The translations under genes were made by a program, and so were the position numbers. A stretch of DNA of 7,218 nucleotides, taken from an uncultured Terriglobales bacterium. Lineage in GTDB: Bacteria; Acidobacteriota; Terriglobia; Terriglobales; Acidobacteriaceae. The DNA lies in the NCBI GenBank assembly GCA_955652845.1, contig CATPBY010000417.1, positions 1 to 7,218 on the forward strand, read 5' to 3'. Below the pieces are notes generated by a model. The model saw nothing but the letters and a program-made list of their open reading frames with translations. It was not told the DNA's origin and made no database searches. Below, piece after piece: positions 1-4,529 of this stretch. Within the stretch, counting starts at the first letter, position 1. Every line of letters starts with the position of its first letter.

Positions 1-755
1 ATACTGTAAGCGCCAGCTGCGGTAACCGAGGAGCGTGGGCCTAAGGCTTCGACAACTTCGGCTTGCACCACGTTAGAAATTCTGGGTTCCTGTCCCAGCG
101 AGCCGAACTGTCCCCCGCCAAAAAATCCTCCGCCGCCGATGCCGCCTCCGGCCAGTCCGCCCACGCTGGTCGACGGAAGCCCGGATTGATAGCTGCCGGC
201 GCCCCCATAGGCTCCGTATCCAAACGACCCTTCCGGCAGGTAACTGAATGAATCTCGAATGGAAAACTGCCCGGTGCGCCAGCCAATTTTTTGATAGGCC
301 CCGAGTTCCTGGATGAGAGCGGCGCGGCGGCCGCCACCGGTAAAAACGGCGCCGCCACCGACGTAATCGAAAGCGGTGACGTAATTACTTGACAGGCGCT
401 CAAGAGTCAGCGTTCCCAGGCCACGCGTTACGCCCCGGATGGCGCCACCGCCAAATGTGCCTCCCAGATTTGAATCTACGGATTCACTGGCGACAATACC
501 CGGTAAAAGGAAACTTCTGACCGCGACGCGCGGTTCCAGAGATGGCTGGTCTAAGCCGGAAATTGGCGGATTCTCGTCCAACCTCTCTGAGACCGATACC
601 GGACCGACTGCAGGGGCCGGTTCAGGCCGGTTCTGGCTATCGTTGCCGGCAGGTGGCGAGCCGCTGGTGGGTTGTTGCGGACTGTCGTTCTGAGCCCGGG
701 CTAGCAGCGTTAGCGCCACAAAGAGTACCACCGAGATGGAGTTTCGTTTTTTCAT
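1..755 (-). CDS. Secreted Gly-rich, probable outer-membrane protein (partial, 3' end outside window)
   Basis: An open frame runs without a stop from an ATG at 755 to the window edge, giving 251 N-terminal residues. The start has a good ribosome site, AAGGGA at 762-767 (minus strand), which overlaps the stop codon of the upstream export gene; the gap is 10 nt, so the two are probably translationally coupled. Residues 1-21 form a classic signal peptide (MKKRNS, hydrophobic core, ARA before Q22). Residues 22-75 are a Pro/Ser/Asn-rich, probably disordered linker. After about residue 80 come alternating short hydrophobic and aromatic stretches (SFLLPGIV, VTAFDYVGGGAVF, GWRTGQFSIRDSFSYL) and a Gly-rich run at about 198-222, which suggests beta-strand structure. 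Position next to an SLBB export protein in an exosortase locus fits an outer-membrane beta-barrel of an exopolysaccharide export path. The barrel assignment is inference: the C-terminal part is missing and I recognise no specific family. Confidence 0.72.
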   Translation of the reverse strand, partial: MKKRNSISVVLFVALTLLARAQNDSPQQPTSGSPPAGNDSQNRPEPAPAVGPVSVSERLDENPPISGLDQPSLEPRVAVRSFLLPGIVASESVDSNLGGTFGGGAIRGVTRGLGTLTLERLSSNYVTAFDYVGGGAVFTGGGRRAALIQELGAYQKIGWRTGQFSIRDSFSYLPEGSFGYGAYGGAGSYQSGLPSTSVGGLAGGGIGGGGFFGGGQFGSLGQEPRISNVVQAEVVEALGPRSSVTAAGAYS

Positions 756-765
756 TCACTGTCCC

Positions 766-1404
766 TTACGGTACAACGATCGTATCTCCGGGTTTCAGCA
801 GGATGTTTTGCCCCATCGCATCGCCTTTCACCAATTGTTTGTAATTGACCGGAATCTTTTGTTGTCTGCCATTTTCGGCGCGCAGCACATAGATTCCTTT
901 CAGATTGGCAAATTGCGAGAAGCCGGCACTGGCCAATGCCTGCAGCACCGTCATATTGGGCAGCAGGGTCATGGTTCCGGTATGCAGCACCTCTCCGGTC
1001 ACGTAATAACGCTGGCTGTTCATTTGGGTCACCACAACGGTGACCCGCGGATCAGCCAGGAATTTTTTAAGTTTGGTGGTAAGCGAAACCGCCAGCTGCA
1101 TTGGGGTAAGTCCAGCGGCCTGCACGTCGTTCAGTAAAGGCAATGAGATCATGCCATCGGAGCGGACCGGAAGAGTTACGGTGAGGTCCGGCTCTTTCCA
1201 AACATCGATATGCAGGGTGTCGTCGGCGCCAATCACGTACGTCGCCGCTCCTGTCGATGCTGGTGGAGGAGCAGACGATGACGGTGGAGGAGCAGGTGAA
1301 TTGTCTTTGTCTTTATCTTTATCCTTGGCCGAATCCTGCGCCCACGACGCAGTGGTCCCCAGGCCCAGCAACAGCAGTGTCATGATTAGAGCCTTACGCT
1401 TCAT
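766..1404 (-). CDS. Polysaccharide export protein, Wza-like (Poly_export + SLBB)
   Basis: A 212-residue periplasmic protein of the outer-membrane polysaccharide export family (OPX, Wza relatives). Residues 1-23 are a signal peptide ending ASWA-Q. There is no lipobox cysteine, so unlike Wza it does not look like a lipoprotein. Residues 24-52 are a low-complexity linker: a KD repeat, then Pro/Ser/Ala. Residues 55-128 match the Poly_export domain (YVIGADDTLHIDVWKEPDL, then RSDGMISLPLLNDVQAAGLT and DPRVTVVV). Residues about 133-185 form one SLBB-type beta-grasp domain (YYVTGEVLHTGTMTLLPNMTVLQALASAGF), and the protein ends in LLKPGDTIVVP. It is short compared with Wza and lacks the long C-terminal helix, as in export proteins of exosortase/EPS loci. 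It starts at an ATG with AGGAGG at 1409-1414 and lies 15 nt after the regulator, so it is probably cotranscribed. Expected role: periplasmic part of an exopolysaccharide export channel. Confidence 0.9.
   Translation of the reverse strand: MKRKALIMTLLLLGLGTTASWAQDSAKDKDKDKDNSPAPPPSSSAPPPASTGAATYVIGADDTLHIDVWKEPDLTVTLPVRSDGMISLPLLNDVQAAGLTPMQLAVSLTTKLKKFLADPRVTVVVTQMNSQRYYVTGEVLHTGTMTLLPNMTVLQALASAGFSQFANLKGIYVLRAENGRQQKIPVNYKQLVKGDAMGQNILLKPGDTIVVP
1262..1326. repeat. Short in-frame coding repeats in the export protein linker
   Basis: A 13-bp direct repeat, GGTGGAGGAGCAG, occurs at 1262-1274 and 1283-1295 with a 21-bp period (7 codons, the APPP segments of the linker). It is followed by four tandem hexamers at 1303-1326 (GTCTTT twice, ATCTTT, ATCCTT) that encode a KD dipeptide run on the minus strand. 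All are multiples of three, so copy-number change would lengthen or shorten the linker without a frameshift. Confidence 0.75.
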
Positions 1405-1419
1405 GCTGCCTCCTGATCG

Positions 1420-2391
1420 CTAGGACGCTTCATATTCGCCGTAGCCAATTTGCTTGAGCTTGTATAACAAGGCCTTGTAGCTGATCCGCAGCTCCAGGGC
1501 GGCGCGTCGACGGTTCCAGCGGGTGCGGGTCAAAACCTTCAGAATCAATTCCTTCTCCGCCGCACGCGAAGCCGCGCGGGCCGCCTGCTTCAATGAAACC
1601 TGCTCTCCATTACCGGAGGCGCTTGACTTGGTTAACCTGGCCCGCAGCCCGCCCATGGCCACCGCTTCATCACCCAAAGCTACGATTGCTTTTGCTGCGT
1701 CTTCCAGTTCGCGGATATTGCCTGGCCACACATAGTCATGAAAAAGCTGCTGGGTGTGGGCGCTCAATACCGGCGTCGCGCGACTAAAATCCCGGGCGTA
1801 CTTGGTCAGAAAAAAGTTCACCAGCAGCGGAATATCCTCGCGCCGCTGCCGCAGAGGGGGCAAACGCAGGCAAACTCCGTTAATCCGGTAATACAGGTCT
1901 TCCCGAAATCTTCCAGAGCGCACTTCCGCTTCCAGGTCGCGGGCGCTGCCGCAAATCAGCCTGGTGTCCGCATCCTGGTGCCGCTCACCTTCGAGCCGGG
2001 GCAGGACATCCAACAGCTTCATCTGAGAGGCAGAGTTAAGATCGCCAATTTCCTCCATAAATACGGTTCCGGGGCTAAAAAATACCTTTCCGTTCCCACC
2101 GCTGAGGCTTTCAGGAGTCAACTCTGCGCACCTTATGATACGAAATTCGGCCAGGCTCCGGCCTGACATCTCGTGAATTCGGCGGGCAATAGTGCGCTTC
2201 CCGGTTCCTGCTTCAGCCAGTAGCAGAACGGGAATCTTGTTCTGCGCTAATTCCACCATCACCGCCCCAACCGCCCGCATACTGGGGCTCACTCCCTCAA
2301 GAAATCTCCCGTCTTCCCCCACGGAATAGGGAAATTTTCTCGACACCTCATTTTTCCCCGAAAATTGAGTATCCATCTTAGGAGGTTCCAA
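1420..2391 (-). CDS. NtrC-family-like AAA+ transcriptional regulator lacking GAFTGA and receiver domain
   Basis: A 323-residue protein (from a TTG start) related to sigma-54 activators. The N-terminal 30 residues are short and hold no receiver or other sensory domain. AAA+ core: Walker A AEAGTGKR at 59-66, Walker B-like VFMEEIGDL at 110-118 (Glu where Asp is usual), sensor I region TRLICGSARDLE at about 143-154, arginine-finger region FREDLYYRIN at 162-171, RLPPLRQRREDIPLL at about 176-190, sensor II WPGNIRELE at 222-230. A Fis-type HTH (HTH_8) lies at about 276-317. The stretch between Walker A and B is about 15 residues shorter than in NtrC, and the ELFGH...GAFTGA segment that touches sigma-54 is absent. 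So it may act through sigma-70 or be a repressor, as the GAFTGA-less homologue TyrR shows is possible. Start choice: the TTG at 2391 has an AAAGG about 7 nt upstream; an ATG at 2376 would remove five residues but lacks a clear ribosome site. First gene of the minus-strand operon, divergent from the exosortase. Confidence 0.88.
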   Translation of the reverse strand: MEPPKMDTQFSGKNEVSRKFPYSVGEDGRFLEGVSPSMRAVGAVMVELAQNKIPVLLLAEAGTGKRTIARRIHEMSGRSLAEFRIIRCAELTPESLSGGNGKVFFSPGTVFMEEIGDLNSASQMKLLDVLPRLEGERHQDADTRLICGSARDLEAEVRSGRFREDLYYRINGVCLRLPPLRQRREDIPLLVNFFLTKYARDFSRATPVLSAHTQQLFHDYVWPGNIRELEDAAKAIVALGDEAVAMGGLRARLTKSSASGNGEQVSLKQAARAASRAAEKELILKVLTRTRWNRRRAALELRISYKALLYKLKQIGYGEYEAS

Positions 2392-2424
2392 GACGCACCT
2401 TTGCCACGTTGACAGCTATTGAGA

Positions 2425-2440
2425 AGCACGGTGGCTGCCA
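2425..2440 (-). promoter_or_regulatory. Candidate sigma-54 (-24/-12) promoter for the regulator operon
   Basis: On the minus strand TGGCAGCCACCGTGCT resembles the sigma-54 consensus TGGCACG-N4-TTGCW, with the invariant GG and GC separated by the required 10 nt. Mismatches are two positions after TGGCA and one T to G in the -12 part. The start of transcription would fall near 2414, about 23 nt before the TTG start at 2391, which is a sensible leader length. Sigma-54 control of exosortase/PEP-CTERM loci is known in other bacteria. A single match of this quality can occur by chance. Confidence 0.35.
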
Positions 2441-2473
2441 TCCATAGGCACTTGCCCTCATCGGCGGGTAACT

Positions 2474-2500
2474 AAGATTGCCCATTATTATCAATATCTT
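2474..2500. repeat. Imperfect inverted repeat, possible operator
   Basis: AAGATTG (2474-2480) faces CAATATCTT (2492-2500): the arms are reverse complements apart from a 2-nt AT insertion in one arm, separated by an A/T-rich 11-nt spacer. It overlaps the -35 and spacer of the candidate rightward promoter, so a dimeric regulator such as the Fis-HTH protein encoded next door could act here. Binding is inference. Confidence 0.3.
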
Positions 2501-2505
2501 ATGCT
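2478..2505 (+). promoter_or_regulatory. Candidate sigma-70-type promoter for the exosortase operon
   Basis: TTGCCC (2478-2483), a 16-nt A/T-rich spacer, then TATGCT (2500-2505) resemble -35 and -10 boxes. Transcription would begin near 2512 and give an untranslated leader of about 250 nt before the GTG at 2764, which would include the structured segments downstream. Alternative: TTGACA at 2409-2414 has no good -10 at the usual distance. Confidence 0.3.
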
Positions 2506-2633
2506 AGATACAGCCGGAAATAACCACGGCTTGGCCTATCTATTACCCTACCTTACAGGGCACAAAAGGGAAACTTTTTTCACATTTCTGTAGTAAACCC
2601 TTGGGTACTGTTTGAGGTCGGCAGAGGTAGTAA

Positions 2634-2693
2634 CCTTCCATTTGGGAGGACGATAGCCTTCCCACCCGTGAATGTACCGGGAAGGAGCACGGG
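2634..2693 (+). ncRNA. Candidate structured leader RNA: hairpin plus H-type pseudoknot
   Basis: A hairpin CCTTCC (2634-2639) / GGGAGG (2644-2649; one U-G pair) with loop ATTT is followed by the junction ACGATAG. Then two perfect helices interleave: CCTTCCC (2657-2663) with GGGAAGG (2679-2685), and CCCGTG (2665-2670) with CACGGG (2688-2693). The order A-B-A'-B' is an H-type pseudoknot. Sequences around it (AGGTAGTAACC before the first hairpin, GGACGATAGCC between the helices, AGC after) loosely recall the GEMM-I cyclic-di-GMP riboswitch (GGGCAAACC, GGGACGCAAAGCC, TAGC), but they are not a consensus match and no enclosing P1 helix was found. Position in the 5' leader of the exosortase gene fits a cis-regulatory RNA. 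The pairings are seen directly; the riboswitch role is inference. Confidence 0.38.
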
Positions 2694-2695
2694 CG

Positions 2696-2723
2696 TTCGC
2701 GCCTGCATTGCGCCAGGCGCGGA
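2696..2723 (+). promoter_or_regulatory. GC-rich hairpin in the exosortase leader
   Basis: CGCGCCTG (2698-2705) pairs perfectly with CAGGCGCG (2714-2721) around an 8-nt loop; one U-G and one U-A pair can extend it outward. It sits just after the pseudoknot. Its 5' arm overlaps an alternative small hairpin, GGGCG-TTCG-CGCCT (2691/2692-2704), which itself uses bases of the second pseudoknot helix, so the structures compete. A moderately T-rich stretch follows 12 nt later (TGCTTTCTTTAAT), too distant for a classic intrinsic terminator. It could be an expression platform or a simple stability element. Confidence 0.4.
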
Positions 2724-2763
2724 GTTCGCATATGCTTTCTTTAATCCCGTAAGCTTTTGAAAC

Positions 2764-4365
2764 GTGGGTCAAATCGCACAAGTCGCCGCCCCGGCCGAAC
2801 GGATCAGGACTCCACTTTCCAGATCGCATTGGTGGTGGAAGGCGGCGGTGCTGGCAGGCCTGATTGGCTGGCTTTACTCCTCCATCCTCTGGTATCTGGT
2901 TCGGGACTGGAAAGGAGATTTTGCCCACGGATACTTCGTACCCGCCTTCTCCCTGTTCGTGCTCTGGCAAAAAAGATCACGGCTGGCCGAATTGCGCCCC
3001 ATCCCCTCAGCCGCGGGGCTGTTCATCATGCTGTTCGCCGTGATGGTACTGGTGGTCGGCGTGATGGGCGCGGAGCTTTTCCTCTCGCGTGTTTCCTTTA
3101 TTCTGCTTAGCGCTGGATTAATCGTTTACTTTCTGGGATGGCATTACTTCCGCGAAGTCTTCTTCCCCTGGGCGTTCCTGATCCTGATGATTCCAATTCC
3201 CGTCATCATCTTTAATCAGATTACTTTCCCGCTGCAGTTACTGGCGTCGAAGCTGGCGGCCACGGTGCTGCCGATTTTCGGGGTTCCGGTTTTGCGGGAA
3301 GGAAACGTCATCAATCTCCCATCCATGCCGCTGGAAGTGGCGGAGGCATGCAGCGGCATCCGCTCTCTGCTTTCCTTGACCACTCTGGCCATCATGTATG
3401 GGTATCTGCTGGAAACGCGCCTCTGGATTCGAATCGCGCTGGCGCTGGGCGCTGTGCCTATCGCGGTAGCGGCCAACAGTCTGCGAATTGTAGGTACCGG
3501 CCTTCTGGTGCAGTACTGGGACCCCAGCCTGGCCGAGGGTTTCTTTCATGCCTTTCAGGCGTGGTTAGTTTTTGTGGTATCGCTGATCATGCTCTTCCTG
3601 CTGCACAAGCTGCTAGTCGTGTTGGGACGGAAAATTGGGGACCCGGCGATTGGCAACCCTGTTCCAGTCGCGCCAGCAGACGGCACAATTGCGCGCGGCG
3701 AAACCGGGCGCAGGGACAGAAGACCATATTTGCGATTCCTCCTGGCCGCGGCTTTGCTCGCCGCGACTGCCACCTTTCTGCACCGGCGCAACGGCAACGA
3801 AATCATCGCGGCACGCCAATCCTTATCTTCATTTCCCTCTGCACTGGGAGATTGGAAAGGCACGGATGTTCCCATTCCTCCAGACGCGTTAAAGGTTTTG
3901 GGGCCGGGTGATTTTCTCCTGCGTACGTATGAGAATGAGGCCGAAGCAGAACCGCAGGTAGACCTGTTTCTGGCTTACTTTCCCTCCCAACGTGCCGGCG
4001 ATACCATCCACTCACCGAAGCACTGTCTCCCGGGTGCGGGGTGGTCGCCTGTGGCGTCCGACAGGGTCACGCTCAACTTGCCGGCGCATAGTCCCTTTTC
4101 GGCCAATCGCTACATCATCGCCAAAGGCGGGGATCGACAACTGGTTCTCTACTGGTACCTGGCGCACGATCGTGCCGTTGCCAGTGAGTACTGGGCAAAA
4201 TTTTATCTGGTTGCCGATGCTATGCGCATGAATCGAAGCGATGGATCTCTGGTTCGTTTCACCACGCCCATCAGCGGCCAAGAAACGCCCGACAGCGCCC
4301 AGCAGCGTTTGTTGGCCTTTGCTGACCGGGTGGGTCCGCTTCTAGGCAACTATGTTCCCCGGTAA
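2764..4365 (+). CDS. Exosortase fused to EpsI domain
   Basis: A 533-residue polytopic inner-membrane protein. Residues about 26-285 are the exosortase core with about eight hydrophobic segments, and the three residues conserved in the exosortase/archaeosortase family are all present: Cys196 in EACSGIRS, Arg241 in NSLRIVGTG and His262 in GFFHAF. Exosortases cleave C-terminal PEP-CTERM-like tags at the periplasmic face. A hydrophilic loop (about 288-320) and one more membrane segment (about 322-339) lead to a periplasmic EpsI/DUF3485 domain (345-530) with IHSPKHCLPGAGW at 415-427, VLYWYLAHDR and RFTTPI. Fused exosortase-EpsI proteins are a known arrangement; the exosortase subclass cannot be fixed by eye. 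Start: an in-frame TGA at 2758-2760 makes GTG 2764 the first possible start, but no clear Shine-Dalgarno precedes it; GTG 2848, with GGAAGG 5 nt upstream, is an alternative that would remove 28 residues before the first membrane segment. Probably followed by prsT in the same operon. Confidence 0.92.
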   Translation: MGQIAQVAAPAERIRTPLSRSHWWWKAAVLAGLIGWLYSSILWYLVRDWKGDFAHGYFVPAFSLFVLWQKRSRLAELRPIPSAAGLFIMLFAVMVLVVGVMGAELFLSRVSFILLSAGLIVYFLGWHYFREVFFPWAFLILMIPIPVIIFNQITFPLQLLASKLAATVLPIFGVPVLREGNVINLPSMPLEVAEACSGIRSLLSLTTLAIMYGYLLETRLWIRIALALGAVPIAVAANSLRIVGTGLLVQYWDPSLAEGFFHAFQAWLVFVVSLIMLFLLHKLLVVLGRKIGDPAIGNPVPVAPADGTIARGETGRRDRRPYLRFLLAAALLAATATFLHRRNGNEIIAARQSLSSFPSALGDWKGTDVPIPPDALKVLGPGDFLLRTYENEAEAEPQVDLFLAYFPSQRAGDTIHSPKHCLPGAGWSPVASDRVTLNLPAHSPFSANRYIIAKGGDRQLVLYWYLAHDRAVASEYWAKFYLVADAMRMNRSDGSLVRFTTPISGQETPDSAQQRLLAFADRVGPLLGNYVPR

Positions 4366-4408
4366 CCGGAGTGGTGCCTCGATGTCGTTTGCCTTCCCTG
4401 TGGGCGCA

Positions 4409-4425
4409 GGTCCTGATATAGGACC
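4409..4425. repeat. Perfect palindrome between exosortase and prsT
   Basis: GGTCCT-GATAT-AGGACC is a perfect 6-bp inverted repeat with a 5-nt centre; outside it a GC/GC pair follows one mismatch. It lies 43 nt after the exosortase stop and lacks a T tract, so it is a poor terminator. It could be a protein-binding site or an RNA hairpin at the operon junction. The same spacer holds GTAACT/AGTTAC (4446-4451 / 4472-4477) with a 20-nt loop and GGGCG/CGCCC (4499-4503 / 4509-4513) just before the prsT ribosome site. Confidence 0.45.
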
Positions 4426-4517
4426 AGCCTGGAGGTGTAACGACAGTAACTTTTGGTGATGCAGCAATTGCAGTTACCCTTTAGATGGCCGCGGCTCCGG
4501 GCGAATCGCGCCCAAGT

Positions 4518-4523
4518 GAGGGA
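4518..4523 (+). promoter_or_regulatory. Ribosome binding site that decides the prsT start
   Basis: GAGGGA lies 6 nt before the ATG at 4530. An in-frame ATG at 4485 has no comparable site, and starting there would put 15 polar residues in front of the lipoprotein signal peptide. Confidence 0.75.
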
Positions 4524-4529
4524 TCGCAC

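Larger units (their letters stand above)
2392..2763. other. Divergent intergenic control region
   Basis: 372 nt without a convincing gene separate the regulator from the exosortase. The left third holds a sigma-54-like element facing left. An A/T-rich centre (about 2471-2510) holds an imperfect inverted repeat and a sigma-70-like promoter facing right. The right half (about 2560-2725) is dense in complementary segments: a weak A/T hairpin AAAAG-GGAAA-CTTTT (2564-2578) followed by two more T, the hairpin-pseudoknot described separately, and a GC-rich hairpin. Short ORFs that cross it on the minus strand show no recognisable protein character. This is the place where both divergent operons could be controlled. 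Confidence 0.7.

Noticed and set aside
41..403. 120-codon minus-strand ORF
   Set aside because: It lies in another frame of the partial signal-peptide-bearing gene that runs 755 to 1, and its protein has no recognisable character.
439..1423. Several plus-strand ORFs of 84-133 codons
   Set aside because: They are antisense to the outer-membrane-like and export genes, which have clear signal peptides, domains and ribosome sites.
2409..2414. Perfect TTGACA -35 box on the plus strand
   Set aside because: No acceptable -10 sequence lies 15-19 nt downstream.
2643..2658. Plus-strand -24/-12-like TGGGAGGACGATAGCC
   Set aside because: GG-N10-GC spacing is right, but several consensus bases differ and the same bases are better explained by the hairpin and pseudoknot helices.
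2610..2694. Direct call of a GEMM-I (cyclic-di-GMP) riboswitch
   Set aside because: The order of elements is similar, but key consensus strings and the outer P1 helix are missing, so it is kept as a candidate structured RNA only.
2548..2970. 140-codon minus-strand ORF across the intergenic region and exosortase start
   Set aside because: It overlaps the exosortase N-terminus antisense, has no domain-like features, and covers the structured leader.
4485..4529. Upstream ATG start for the TPR lipoprotein
   Set aside because: It would place 15 polar residues ahead of the lipoprotein signal peptide and has no ribosome site, whereas ATG 4530 has GAGGGA at 6 nt.
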